This document shows positions 45,721-55,564 of a DNA stretch of 64,000 nucleotides, piece by piece. Both the position numbers and the translations under genes were made by a program. The DNA comes from Nostoc flagelliforme FACHB-838 (GTDB taxonomy: Bacteria > Cyanobacteriota > Cyanobacteriia > Cyanobacteriales > Nostocaceae): positions 62,001 to 126,000 of the forward strand of contig NZ_JACJSI010000007.1 in assembly GCF_014698065.1 (NCBI RefSeq), read 5' to 3'. Numbering within the stretch: position 1 is the stretch's first letter; each line of letters begins with the position of its first letter. Under the pieces are notes generated by a model. That model was not told the DNA's origin. It did no database searches and saw only the letters and a list, made by a program, of their open reading frames with translations.

Positions 45721-46191
45721 TTTTCGGTTTAAAAATTTGAAAAATTAATGGATAAGTAATCCCATCTACTACACCATAAGCATTAACTAACACTATTTCA
45801 TTTCCGGTTTTGCCTAAATTCCCTACATACTGACGAGTTACATAGTCTGTAGATTTTCCCTTTTTCTTATCTCCTGTTTCGTCAATACACAAAATCATTT
45901 CTCTTTCTCTAATAAACATTTTTGTTAGCCATAACCTCATTTCTCGCACCGCCTTGACATCCCACTGTGCATCTCTGGTAAAAATGATGTAGTGACTGAC
46001 CGTTTGTTTTTAAGTCCTACTATTTTGGCTATCTCCGGCAAAGATTTCTGTAAGATTTTTGATAGCATTCCCAAGTGTAAAAACTTGAATGCATCAAAAT
46101 ATCTCACATCCTCAAATAATGAATAATAGTGTTGACAATAGTTATCTATGAAGGCAACTGTGCTTACTGCCTGTCTACGTGGCGTAACCAT
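45716..46191 (-). mobile_element. Degenerate IS701-family transposase (5' part only)
   Basis: From 46191 the frame opens MVTPRRQAVSTVAFIDNYCQ and includes FKFLHLGMLSKILQKSLPEIAKIVGL, the N terminus of IS701-type transposases. After a frameshift near 45990 the second frame contains EREMILCIDETGDKKKGKST (the first catalytic Asp region), QYVGNLGK and AYGVVDGITYPLIFQIFKP, ending at a stop at 45716. The remaining two-thirds of the DDE domain and the 3' end of the element are missing, so it cannot move. The right junction to the binding-protein fragment is at about 45716-45725. Confidence 0.88.
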
Positions 46192-46523
46192 CCTTATTAC
46201 TTACTGTTTCTGGTTTTCTTCCTGATTATACTTTCCTCGTAGTAACAAAAGAGGGTTTAAATTGCATTTAAGAGTAATTACTGAGGTTGATCCTATGTAA
46301 AGTACTTAGAATAACAAAGTACAACAAGTTTAAAAGGGTGCAAAGATTAATTCTCTAATATAGTGTTCACTTGGTAAGGATAACGAGCGAGAGTGATTAA
46401 CTTACAGTTATTTGATAACTCCTTACCATATCAACAGTTTGCAATTGAAGATAACTATTCAAGCACTAATTAACTGAACTTTTAGATTTTATTTATTAAT
46501 AGCAAAAAATAACGAGCAAAAGT
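46192..46523. other. AT-rich region upstream of the giant surface-protein gene
   Basis: About 330 bases with no gene; long A/T-rich stretches (for example TTTAATTAACTGAACTTTTAGATTTTATT near 46470) probably contain the promoter of the large gene that follows. I could not pick out a clear -35/-10 pair. The terminal end of the IS701 remnant should lie here but no inverted repeat is evident. Confidence 0.45.
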
Positions 46524-49500
46524 ATGAAATCTAACCAGCCCTTATTTTTCCAAGCTTCTTTTCTAGAAAATAGCTCTATTTTAGTATTCATTGACTCACA
46601 AGTACAAGATTATCAAGACCTTAGAAATGGTATAAAAGCAGGTGCAGAAATCTATATTTTGCATCCAGAAGTTGATGGAGTCGAGCAAATTACACAAACT
46701 TTGTCTCAGCACCAGTATGTTGAGAGTATACATATCATCTCACACGGAGCGCCGGGAACACTTTATTTAGGGAATGCGGAACTAAGCCTAGAAACTTTAG
46801 GACATTACACCCAAGAACTTCAAACTTGGTTCAATTCAACTTCTAACTACCACACTCCTGCACTTATTCTTTATGGTTGTAATGTTGGTGCGGATGCCGG
46901 AACTCAGTTTTTAGAGAAACTGCACAACATTAGTCAAGCTACTATATACGCTTCTAGTACTGCTGTTGGTAACTCAAACTTAGGTAGTAACTGGGATTTA
47001 GATGTTCGCTACGGCAAAGATATTTCACATTTTCCTGGTTTAACATTTCAACCTGAAGTGTTAGTAACTTATGCTGGAGTATTTGGAACGGGTGGCGATA
47101 AATATTACACCTATTATGATTCAAAAGAAGGCACTAAAGGAACGGTTGCTTTTACAGATATCAGTTCTACTGGCATCTTCCAGAGTACAATAGCTAGAGA
47201 CCAGCAAACTCAAACTCCGATTACTCTGCCTTTTGCCTTTAATTTCTACGGCAATAATTTCAATCAAATAATTATTGGTGAAAATGGAGGGATTTCATTT
47301 AATGGAAACGCTCAATTTAGGAATAACGCTATTATTCCATCTACTAGTTCTGGCGTACCAGTAAATAGCATTTTCCCTTTTTGGGATGATTTAGATGCAC
47401 AAATAACTGCTACTGACCGCACAGGAAAAATTTACACAAAATCAGAATCTAATCGTTTTATTGTACAGTGGACTAACTTCAAAGCTGAAAATAATAATAA
47501 TATAACCTTTCAAGTTGTATTATACAAAGACAGCAATAATATTGATTTTATTTATTCAACGGCAACACCAAATGATGGAAGTACTGCCAGCATTGGTTTA
47601 AACAAGGGTACATTAGAAGATAGCAAACCACTTGGTGTAGCATATTCAGTCAATGCATCTACCCTTAATGGTGTTAGTTCTATCCGTTTTTTAACTGAAC
47701 CTCAATTAAAAGTCAATACTCTAGCAGTGAAAGAAGGGGAGACAATCACTCTCTCTTCTAGTAACTTTAATGCGACAGATGTTGATAATAGCATTGACCT
47801 TAGTAAAATTACATATACCATTAGCAATCTTCAAAATGGTGAATTTCGGCTAAATGGTATCCCTAAAACTACATTTACCCAGCAAGATATCAACAGCGGA
47901 GTAGTTCAATTTGTTCACAATGGTAGTGAAAATGCTCCATCTTTTAATATAACTCTTAGCGATGGCTACAACACTTCTAGTCAAAAAACTCCGACTATTA
48001 GCTTTACTAACATTAATAATAATCCTGAGCTAAAAGATACAATTTCTTCTGTTATTTTAAACGAAAATGCACTTAATATTGCTGCATCTATTATAAATAG
48101 CAACATTACTCTTACGGATGTAGATTCCTCTGACTTTAATGCAGGTAATCTCACAGTTAACTATAGCAGTGGTAGTGGAGCAGAAGACCAACTTTCAGTT
48201 AATAGTGGTAATGGTATTACTTTAAGTAGTGGGAATGTTAGCTATAACGGAACTGTTTTCGGCAATATTGACACTACTAATAATGGTGTTAGTGGCAAAG
48301 GCTTAGTTATTAGATTTACTAACGTTAATGCTACTTTATCTGCTGTTAAAGCTTTGATTCAAAATCTTACCTATCAAAATATTTCTAATACACCTAACCC
48401 TAGCCGCACTATTTCGATTATAGTCAATGATGGTGATGGTGGAACTAGCACTGCTGTATCTAAAGTTATTAATGTTACTGCCGAAAATGATGCACCCGTG
48501 AACACTGTTCCAGGAACGCAAACTATCAATGAAGATGAAATTCTAACATTTACAGCAGCCAATTTGATATCGATAAGTGACCCAGATGCTGGTAATAATC
48601 CTATTAAAGTCACGCTTGTAGCGAGCAAAGGTACTCTTAGCCTCAATGGTATTAGCGGGTTAGATTTTTCTGGTGGTGCAGGGGATGGTACTGATGATGC
48701 TACGCTTGAATTTAAAGGCATTATCACAGATATTAATAAAGCCTTAAATGGCATGAACTTTAAGCCAATTGCTAACTCTAATGGCCCTGCTTCAGTTCGT
48801 ATATTAACAGATGACTTAGGCAATAGTGGTGCTAGTCTTACTACTCCCAGCGACAAGACTATTAGCATTAATATCAATGCCATTAATGATGCACCTGTAA
48901 ATACCGTACCAAGTGTGCAAACTGTCAAGGAAGATACTAATTTAATATTTAACAGCGCTAATAATAATCTAATTCGAGTTGATGATGTAGATGTAAATGA
49001 GAATCCTACAGGAGTTCTACAAGTCACCCTCTCTGTAGAGAAAGGGTTTTTAACTCTAGCCTCAATAACTGGCATTACTTTTGCTTCTGGTAATAGCAAT
49101 ATTAACCCTAGTATAACTTTTAGCGGAAAGCTAGCTGATATTAATAATGCTCTCAATGGTTTGATTTATCGTGACAACATAAATGTAAATGGTGCCGATA
49201 CGCTCAAAATTATTACAGATGACTTAGGTAATGTTGGTGATGGTGGTAATAAGAAAGATGAAAAATTAATCAACATTAATATAGATGCTGTTAACGATCC
49301 TCCTGTTAATACAGTACCTGGTTCCCAAAGCGTTGAAGAGGATAAAGATTTAATCTTCAGCACAGCTAATGGTAAGGCAATTACTATCAGCGATGTTGAT
49401 GTTAATGAAGGTACTGGAAAATTAGAAGTTACTTTATCTGTAACTAAGGGTACTTTAACACTAGCAGACACTACAGGCATAGATTTTATACCAGATAGTA

Positions 49501-52500
49501 GCAACGGTAAACCTAGTATTTCTTTTACAGGAACACAGAGTGCAATTAATAAAGCACTAGACGGTTTAGCTTATCGAGGAAATTTAAACTACAACGGCAC
49601 TGATACCTTAAGTATTGTTACTAGCGACTTAGGAAACAAAGGTGAAGGAAATATTCTTCAAGATGCGAGTAAAACAGTACAAATTAATATTACTGCTGTT
49701 AATGATGCCCCAGTCAATACATTCCCTGGGCCACAAAACATAGAGGAAGACAAGGATTTAGTCTTTAAGAGTAGCACTCAAAATGCAATTAGCGTCAGCG
49801 ATATTGATTTTGCAGTAAATGCAAACGAGATCCAAGTAATCCTTTCTGTCACACAAGGAAAACTAACTTTAGGACAAACAACAGGACTAACTCTTCAACA
49901 AGGCAATGACAGTAAATCAATTATCTTAAAGGGTACACAAACAAATATTAATAACGCTTTAGAAGGTTTAACTTATCGAGGAAATCAAGATTTTAATGGT
50001 GACGATATCCTAAAAATTCTCACTAGTGACTTGGGTAATACTGGTTCTCCTGGAGAACTGAAGAAAGAAGATACTGTCCAAATAAAAGTTACAGCTATCA
50101 ATGATGCTCCTGAAATTACTATTCCTGTTAATCAGAAAATAGACGAAGATACAGATTTAGCTTTAAATGGTATTAACTCTATTCAAGTTAAAGATGTAGA
50201 TGCAGCCGAAAGTACTGATGAAGTCGAAGTTAAGCTTTCGGTTACTAAGGGGACTTTAACTTTAAAAGATTTAACTCGTCTAACTTTGGATGCCACCAAT
50301 GGTAATGGTAAATCGAATGTCATCTTCCGAGGTAAAATCGCCGATGTTAACATTGCCCTTAATAGTCTTGTTTATCGCGGCAACCTCAACGCGAACGGCA
50401 TCGATATATTAACAATTACTACTAGTGACTTAGGAAATACTGGAACTGGTGGCATTTTAACTGATACGAAAAAGGAAGAAATTACTATCACTCCAGTTAA
50501 TGACGCTCCTATAAATAACATACCTCAGAACCAAAAGGTTGACGAAAATAAAACGTTAATTTTCAGCGCTCAAAAAGGTAACGCTATCAGCATCAGTGAT
50601 GTAGATGTTAATGAAGGAACAGGTGAGGTTGAAGTAACACTCGCTGTTAGCAAAGGTGTTTTGACTTTAGAGCAGGTTGCCGGAATAACTTTCAAAGCTG
50701 GAGATGGTAAATCTAACGCGACAATGACTTTGATAGGAAAAGTAGCAGATATCAACAAAGCTTTAGAAGGAATTGTTTATCAAGGTAATAAAAATTATAG
50801 TGGTCAGGATAGTTTAACCATTACCACTAGTGACTTAAGCAACTTTGGTACGGATATCCTAATCGATACAGATATAATTAGTATTAGTGTTATTCCTGAC
50901 ACCGATAATGACGGTGTTAGTAATTCCGTTGAAGAAGAAGTTGCTCTTGAAATTGCCAAACAGAACCCTACTGATAGTAATTTCAAAAGTTTGAGCCAAA
51001 AAGCTGCTTCTGACCCAGGAGTAGTTGCCCTATTTGGTCAAGATGGCACCAAAAAACCAATAATCATAGCGATTAACGAACAAGACCAAAAACAACTTGG
51101 TGGAACTTCTCAAACACTAGCTTTAGTAATTAATATAGCGACTCAACGCTTTAATGATGCTGTACCAGACTCTATCACTGCTTTTGATAGCAAAGACCTC
51201 AAAAAATCATCTCTAACAAAATTGGTGTCTGCGTTAGATGTCATCAATTTTGAAGTGATGTCTAACCCGGTAATTAGTGAGGATACTTTACAGCAAAAAA
51301 TTAAAGAGGGCATTAAACAAAAACCTGTGAGGGTAGAGATTAAACTACCTGATGGACCTGATGATTTACCTGTAAATACTATTCTAATTCGTAAATCTGA
51401 CGGCACCCTTTATGATTTCCGCCGACTATTTAATCCGAATCGCGGAGAGTCCGATGATGATGCACTAACAGGCGCAGTACTCCAAGACCGAAACCTTGAT
51501 GGCAAAGCTGACTGGGCTGTAGTTTATCTTCAAGATGGCAAATGGGGTGACGAAGATGATCTTGTTAATGCTAAAATTGCTAATTCTTTGGTTGCCGCTA
51601 ACTGGGATTTAGGAGCCAGCCGTATGAAGGTTCGTCCAATTCAGGATGGATTAAACTTTTACGGCAACCGTAGCTATGTTCAATTTACTCTTGATCGTTT
51701 TTCTGGACTTGAAGCTTCGGAAGTTGGAATGGCACGCGTTCGCTTCGATTCGGATGGGCAAATTATTGAGGTAAACGGCAAATCTGTCAAATCGACCGAA
51801 GAAGCCAAACAAACTATTATTCAACGCGGTGAAACCCTTTTTAGTAGCTTAAGCAATAAAAATCGCAACCCAGATATTGGCATTCAGACTCGCACTGTTG
51901 CTTTTGAAGAAGGAGAACAAGCAGTCTTTTTTGTAATTCAAAACGGAACGAAAGACGAATTACTATTTAAAGGTCTGAATTCCAATTCTGTGCAGTTTTC
52001 GCTTCCCACACTTAATAATGGTGGAGCAATAATGACTGCCAGCAGTGACAAATTTGGGCAAACAGCCAAGTTATCACTAGCCGGGTTGTTCAATCTTAGT
52101 GCAAAGTTTTTGACTGCCGAAGAAGCACGCTCTCAATTAGGATTATTAGCAATAAGTCAAAGTCAAGCACAATCAAATACCATTGATGAATTAATTGATC
52201 TCAAATCTTCTGCCGCTTTTGATGGCAAACAAGTGAAATTAAATTTATCACTTCAAAGAGAAGCTGCAAATAACAACTCTGCTTACTTATACCGAGTTGA
52301 TGATGCTAAAGGCTCAATTCGAGACCCACTTACTGGTATGTTACTTGACCCAACATCTGGTTTGAGCGTTGAACAAAAGCAGCGTTATCTGGAACTAATA
52401 ACAACAGACCGCCTAGTTCAAGGCACAGAGATACAAGCATCTAATCTTCAGACTCAAGAAATTTCTGTTAATTTAACAGGTGGTGAATACTACCTACCAT

Positions 52501-52706
52501 TCTTAGTTTCTGATGGTACCCTTTCGAGCATTAATAAAGATTTCAGTCGTATCCTCACATCACATTTAGGTATCAATAGTGATGGTGTAGACCATATTGG
52601 CAGCTTGGGTAATAACAAATTTGGTTTCGAGGACTTAGTTGGTGGTGGTGATCGCGATTATAATGACATGATTTTATCGATTCGGCAAGTGCAAATTATT
52701 GGTTAA
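46524..52706 (+). CDS. Giant DUF4347 / cadherin-like repeat / DUF4114 surface protein
   Basis: A 2060-residue modular protein. Residues about 20-170 are a DUF4347 domain (FIDSQVQDYQDLRNGIKAGA, HIISHGAPGTLYLGN, LILYGCNVGAD). A beta-rich region of about 190-390 and a cadherin-like segment (VKEGETITLSSSNFNATDVD) follow. Six tandem repeats of about 133-136 residues start near 655, 788, 924, 1060, 1193 and 1326, each opening NDAPVN..P and containing an acidic EED or DED. From 1459 there is a thrombospondin-3-like calcium loop (DTDNDGVSN), and the last 70 residues are DUF4114-like (FGFEDLVGGGDRDYNDMILS). No signal peptide, so export probably uses a type I system. Likely calcium-bound adhesin or surface layer; inference. 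Confidence 0.88.
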   Translation: MKSNQPLFFQASFLENSSILVFIDSQVQDYQDLRNGIKAGAEIYILHPEVDGVEQITQTLSQHQYVESIHIISHGAPGTLYLGNAELSLETLGHYTQELQTWFNSTSNYHTPALILYGCNVGADAGTQFLEKLHNISQATIYASSTAVGNSNLGSNWDLDVRYGKDISHFPGLTFQPEVLVTYAGVFGTGGDKYYTYYDSKEGTKGTVAFTDISSTGIFQSTIARDQQTQTPITLPFAFNFYGNNFNQIIIGENGGISFNGNAQFRNNAIIPSTSSGVPVNSIFPFWDDLDAQITATDRTGKIYTKSESNRFIVQWTNFKAENNNNITFQVVLYKDSNNIDFIYSTATPNDGSTASIGLNKGTLEDSKPLGVAYSVNASTLNGVSSIRFLTEPQLKVNTLAVKEGETITLSSSNFNATDVDNSIDLSKITYTISNLQNGEFRLNGIPKTTFTQQDINSGVVQFVHNGSENAPSFNITLSDGYNTSSQKTPTISFTNINNNPELKDTISSVILNENALNIAASIINSNITLTDVDSSDFNAGNLTVNYSSGSGAEDQLSVNSGNGITLSSGNVSYNGTVFGNIDTTNNGVSGKGLVIRFTNVNATLSAVKALIQNLTYQNISNTPNPSRTISIIVNDGDGGTSTAVSKVINVTAENDAPVNTVPGTQTINEDEILTFTAANLISISDPDAGNNPIKVTLVASKGTLSLNGISGLDFSGGAGDGTDDATLEFKGIITDINKALNGMNFKPIANSNGPASVRILTDDLGNSGASLTTPSDKTISININAINDAPVNTVPSVQTVKEDTNLIFNSANNNLIRVDDVDVNENPTGVLQVTLSVEKGFLTLASITGITFASGNSNINPSITFSGKLADINNALNGLIYRDNINVNGADTLKIITDDLGNVGDGGNKKDEKLININIDAVNDPPVNTVPGSQSVEEDKDLIFSTANGKAITISDVDVNEGTGKLEVTLSVTKGTLTLADTTGIDFIPDSSNGKPSISFTGTQSAINKALDGLAYRGNLNYNGTDTLSIVTSDLGNKGEGNILQDASKTVQINITAVNDAPVNTFPGPQNIEEDKDLVFKSSTQNAISVSDIDFAVNANEIQVILSVTQGKLTLGQTTGLTLQQGNDSKSIILKGTQTNINNALEGLTYRGNQDFNGDDILKILTSDLGNTGSPGELKKEDTVQIKVTAINDAPEITIPVNQKIDEDTDLALNGINSIQVKDVDAAESTDEVEVKLSVTKGTLTLKDLTRLTLDATNGNGKSNVIFRGKIADVNIALNSLVYRGNLNANGIDILTITTSDLGNTGTGGILTDTKKEEITITPVNDAPINNIPQNQKVDENKTLIFSAQKGNAISISDVDVNEGTGEVEVTLAVSKGVLTLEQVAGITFKAGDGKSNATMTLIGKVADINKALEGIVYQGNKNYSGQDSLTITTSDLSNFGTDILIDTDIISISVIPDTDNDGVSNSVEEEVALEIAKQNPTDSNFKSLSQKAASDPGVVALFGQDGTKKPIIIAINEQDQKQLGGTSQTLALVINIATQRFNDAVPDSITAFDSKDLKKSSLTKLVSALDVINFEVMSNPVISEDTLQQKIKEGIKQKPVRVEIKLPDGPDDLPVNTILIRKSDGTLYDFRRLFNPNRGESDDDALTGAVLQDRNLDGKADWAVVYLQDGKWGDEDDLVNAKIANSLVAANWDLGASRMKVRPIQDGLNFYGNRSYVQFTLDRFSGLEASEVGMARVRFDSDGQIIEVNGKSVKSTEEAKQTIIQRGETLFSSLSNKNRNPDIGIQTRTVAFEEGEQAVFFVIQNGTKDELLFKGLNSNSVQFSLPTLNNGGAIMTASSDKFGQTAKLSLAGLFNLSAKFLTAEEARSQLGLLAISQSQAQSNTIDELIDLKSSAAFDGKQVKLNLSLQREAANNNSAYLYRVDDAKGSIRDPLTGMLLDPTSGLSVEQKQRYLELITTDRLVQGTEIQASNLQTQEISVNLTGGEYYLPFLVSDGTLSSINKDFSRILTSHLGINSDGVDHIGSLGNNKFGFEDLVGGGDRDYNDMILSIRQVQIIG

Positions 52707-53188
52707 TTAATTCATTAAGCCCACATTATGCAGGTTGGTTATACCCATCGGTGAGAAGTTTAGACAAAGCGCATTTTGCTAACCAGTTAAAATACTCAAA
52801 ATAACCTAAATAAAAATGATAATCATGCGCGAGGTAGGGGATCATTATTCAGCAAATTCTCAACACATCCCAGTTTCCATCAGTTAGTTTTACGCTAAAA
52901 GTGTTGATAACCCTTTTCATAATGAGAATTGCTGTACAGAACCAAATACATCTCTCATTTTTGGGAGCGAAAAGGGTTTATCACTATAAGCAATTGTCCC
53001 CAAACCTAACTTTGGCACACTGCGGCTGCAACTCCGTCCGACTTAGCGCTTTCCAGGCGATCGCTCGTTATGTATTATGGATGATGGTAGGATAAACGTG
53101 TTTTAGATAGCAAATAATGTTATTAGTTATGAGTTAAGAAACAATTTTCAATTCAACACTCATAACTGAAAACTCCTAACTTTATACT
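52707..53188. other. Intergenic region with inverted-repeat remnant
   Basis: About 480 bases. GATAACCCTTTTCATAATGAGAAT (from 52907) and CTCATTTTTGGGAGCGAAAAGGGTTTATC (to 52982) are imperfect inverted repeats enclosing a short AT-rich centre, an element of about 80 bases of MITE character. AATGATAATCATG (52817-52829) resembles half of a Zur/Fur-type site but no metal gene follows. The open frame at 52901-53095 runs through the repeat and is not accepted. Confidence 0.5.
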
Positions 53189-55279
53189 GTGTTAGACCGA
53201 CCTGCATCTGAACTATCCAAGCCTTGCAAGCGTTTACCCGATCAGCGCTGGCAGATTTACCCACAAAAACCAGAATTTGCTCAAAAATTGGCGGTTTTGA
53301 CAAATATTTCACCCATTGTCAGCCAGCTGTTGATTAATCGGGGTATGGAAACACCAGAACAGGTACAAGCATTTTTAAATCCAGAGTCCTTAGTTTTGCC
53401 TTCGCCATTAGAAGATTTCCCAGATTTGGCGATTAGTTTGGAGTTGTTGCAAAATGCGATCGCCTCTCAAACAAAAATTGCTATTTGTGGTGACTACGAT
53501 GCTGATGGAATGACTAGCACTGCTCTACTTTTGCGTAGTCTCCGCACTTTAGGCGCACAAGTAGATTATGCTATTCCCAGCCGGATGCACGAAGGCTACG
53601 GTATTAATAAACGCATCGTTGAAGAGTTTCACAGCGAGGGTGTGGGATTAATTCTGACTGTAGATAATGGCATCTCTGCGTTTGAACCAGTTGCTAGGGC
53701 TAGAGAACTTGGTATTGCAGTGATTATCACCGATCACCACGACATTCCCCAAAAATTACCACCAGCTAACGCTATCCTCAACCCCAAACTAATAGCTGAA
53801 TCCTCACCTTATCGGGGTGTTGCTGGTGTTGGTGTTGCCTACATTTTGGCAGTGTCTCTAGCACAACAGCTAGGGGAGACTAAGGGCTTGATTCAGCCGA
53901 TGCTAGCACTGTTTACACTGGGAACGATCGCAGATTTAGCCCCCTTAACTGGTGTGAATCGCCGTTGGGTGAAACGCGGTTTACAGCATTTACCTAAATC
54001 CAACTTAGCTGGGGTACAGGCGTTAATTCAGGTAGGCGGTGTGCAGGCGAGGGGTGAGGGAGCAGGGGAGCAGGGGAGCAGGGGAGCAGGGGAGAAAATC
54101 CCCAATCCCAAATCCCTCAAACCTGAAGATATCGGTTTTCGCCTGGGGCCGCGAATTAATGCTATTGGTCGGATTGGTAATCCCCAGACTGTGATTGAAT
54201 TGCTGACTACGGATGATATGGGAGTGGCGCTGGAACTCGCAATGCAGTGCGAACAAGTCAACGCCTCTCGCCAGGAGATGTGTCAGCAAATTGAACAAGA
54301 AGCGATCGCTTATGTGGAGACGGAATTTGTGGCATCTCTACAGCAGGATCGTGTATTAATTGTTGTTCAACCCAATTGGCATCATGGCGTTATTGGTATT
54401 GTCGCCTCCCGATTGGTAGAACGCTACGGCGTTCCCGTGTTCATCGGTACTTATGAGGATGAGGCACATATACGCGGTTCAGCACGCTCAATTCCAGAGT
54501 TTCATGTATTTGAAGCTTTGGAATATTGTCACGATTTACTAGGCAAATTTGGTGGACACAAAGCAGCCGGAGGATTCTCTCTACTAGCAGAGAATTTAGA
54601 GATGGTGCGATCGCGTTTGATTGAGTTTGCTAACCAATGTCTTGAACCGCAGCATCTCAAGCCTCTACTCAAAATTGATGCCGAAGTTAACCTCAATCAC
54701 ATCAATCAGCAGCTTTATCAACAGCTTAATACTCTACACCCCTGCGGTATGGACAACCCCGATCCAGTTTTCTGGACACCGAATGTTCAAGTGGTTGAGC
54801 AAAAAATCGTTGGCAAGGGCCATATTAAATTGACAATCGCTCAAACTGTTGATAATCAGGAATACAAAATCAAAGCGATCGCCTGGCGTTGGGGTGACTA
54901 TTTTCGCTTACCACCGCGAGTGGATGTCGCTTACAAACTGCGAGAAAATTATTTTAACGGTAACATCACCATTGAGCTGGAGTTAATAGGTGTTAGATTG
55001 CCAATTCAGCTTCAACAATTTTTTGTTTCGCCACCTACCCCGTCAATTACCACCTTTGAGTACAATCAGAGACAGTATACTTGTGGTTTCTATAAAAATG
55101 GCATTGAAGCAGAATTAAGAATTAAAAATACTGAAGGCAAGGTTTTAGCCATGCAGCCAGGAAATCTGATTGGTTTACTGGGCACTAATCGTCAAAATGC
55201 CAAAGAAGTTGATATCTCTCAGCCACACTATGACAGTATTATTCAAGCTGCGCTTCGGGCGTTATCAGTTAAAAGTTAG
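53189..55279 (+). CDS. recJ: Single-stranded-DNA-specific exonuclease RecJ
   Basis: RecJ degrades single-stranded DNA 5' to 3' in mismatch repair, base excision and replication restart. The 696-residue product starts at GTG (no better ATG) and has the DHH phosphoesterase motifs CGDYDADGMTSTALLL and IITDHHDIP (metal sites), LNPK, GVAGVGVAYILA, then the DHHA1 part with GFRLGPRINAIGRIG and FGGHKAAGGFSL. Between the two halves, at about residues 286-305, an alien Gly/Ala/Glu/Arg stretch is encoded by a tandem 8-bp repeat. That segment is the only abnormal feature; all catalytic residues are present, so the enzyme may still work. Confidence 0.95.
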   Translation: MLDRPASELSKPCKRLPDQRWQIYPQKPEFAQKLAVLTNISPIVSQLLINRGMETPEQVQAFLNPESLVLPSPLEDFPDLAISLELLQNAIASQTKIAICGDYDADGMTSTALLLRSLRTLGAQVDYAIPSRMHEGYGINKRIVEEFHSEGVGLILTVDNGISAFEPVARARELGIAVIITDHHDIPQKLPPANAILNPKLIAESSPYRGVAGVGVAYILAVSLAQQLGETKGLIQPMLALFTLGTIADLAPLTGVNRRWVKRGLQHLPKSNLAGVQALIQVGGVQARGEGAGEQGSRGAGEKIPNPKSLKPEDIGFRLGPRINAIGRIGNPQTVIELLTTDDMGVALELAMQCEQVNASRQEMCQQIEQEAIAYVETEFVASLQQDRVLIVVQPNWHHGVIGIVASRLVERYGVPVFIGTYEDEAHIRGSARSIPEFHVFEALEYCHDLLGKFGGHKAAGGFSLLAENLEMVRSRLIEFANQCLEPQHLKPLLKIDAEVNLNHINQQLYQQLNTLHPCGMDNPDPVFWTPNVQVVEQKIVGKGHIKLTIAQTVDNQEYKIKAIAWRWGDYFRLPPRVDVAYKLRENYFNGNITIELELIGVRLPIQLQQFFVSPPTPSITTFEYNQRQYTCGFYKNGIEAELRIKNTEGKVLAMQPGNLIGLLGTNRQNAKEVDISQPHYDSIIQAALRALSVKS
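54045..54115. repeat. Low-complexity AGCAGGGG insertion inside recJ
   Basis: Four perfect tandem copies of AGCAGGGG occupy 54061-54092, preceded by GGCGAGGGGTGAGGG and followed by AAAATCCCCAATCCCAAATCCC. Both types are the intergenic low-complexity families of this chromosome. The whole insert keeps the recJ frame (GEGAGEQGSRGAGEK). Because the unit is 8 bases, gain or loss of one copy would change the frame. Confidence 0.9.
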
Positions 55280-55319
55280 GAATTCTTAATTAACTTATCA
55301 CTTATGATTGTAAAACTGT

Positions 55320-55404
55320 GAGTGCTGATTTATGAGTTATGAGTTATGAGTTGAGAATAAAATTTAATTCCTCACTCCTCACTCCTAACTCTTAATCAGC
55401 ACTC
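55320..55404. terminator. Inverted repeat between convergent recJ and psb30
   Basis: GAGTGCTGATT (55320-55330) and AATCAGCACTC (55394-55404) are perfect inverted repeats separated by degenerate ATGAGTT and CTCACTCCT units that also partly pair. The right arm lies 8 bases from the psb30 stop codon. The structure could end both transcripts, but it also resembles the dispersed repeats, so a terminator function is inference. Confidence 0.5.
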
Positions 55405-55411
55405 ATAAATC

Positions 55412-55555
55412 TTATAAGTTGCCGTTGCGAAATGCCAGCAAAAAGATTACCGCTGGCCCAGCAATGACGATTAGCGCCACGGAAAGTAATTGGAAAATAA
55501 CTTCCCAATTGATGCTGGTAAAAGCGTTAAACAAGTCAGAGACAGCGTCAAACAT
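55412..55555 (-). CDS. psb30: Photosystem II reaction-centre protein Psb30 (Ycf12)
   Basis: A 47-residue single-helix protein read from ATG 55553-55555. The C-terminal half [20 protein letters not shown] continuing [12 protein letters not shown] is the highly conserved Psb30 sequence; the N-terminal [15 protein letters not shown] is a little longer than in many relatives. An AAAAGGA ribosome site lies just upstream. Psb30 sits at the edge of the PSII core near cytochrome b559 and stabilises the complex in strong light. This gene is easy to miss because it is short and on the strand opposite to recJ. Confidence 0.93.
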   Translation of the reverse strand: MFDAVSDLFNAFTSINWEVIFQLLSVALIVIAGPAVIFLLAFRNGNL

Positions 55556-55564
55556 TTTTCCTTT

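Noticed and set aside
52810-52850. Zur/Fur-type box (AATGATAATCATG)
   Set aside because: Only half of the expected palindrome is present and no metal-uptake gene follows.
52901-53095. 64-codon open frame between the giant surface gene and recJ
   Set aside because: It runs through an inverted-repeat remnant, has no family features and no ribosome site.
54023-54298. Minus-strand open frames inside recJ
   Set aside because: They exist only because the AGCAGGGG repeat lacks stops in all frames; recJ on the plus strand explains the region.
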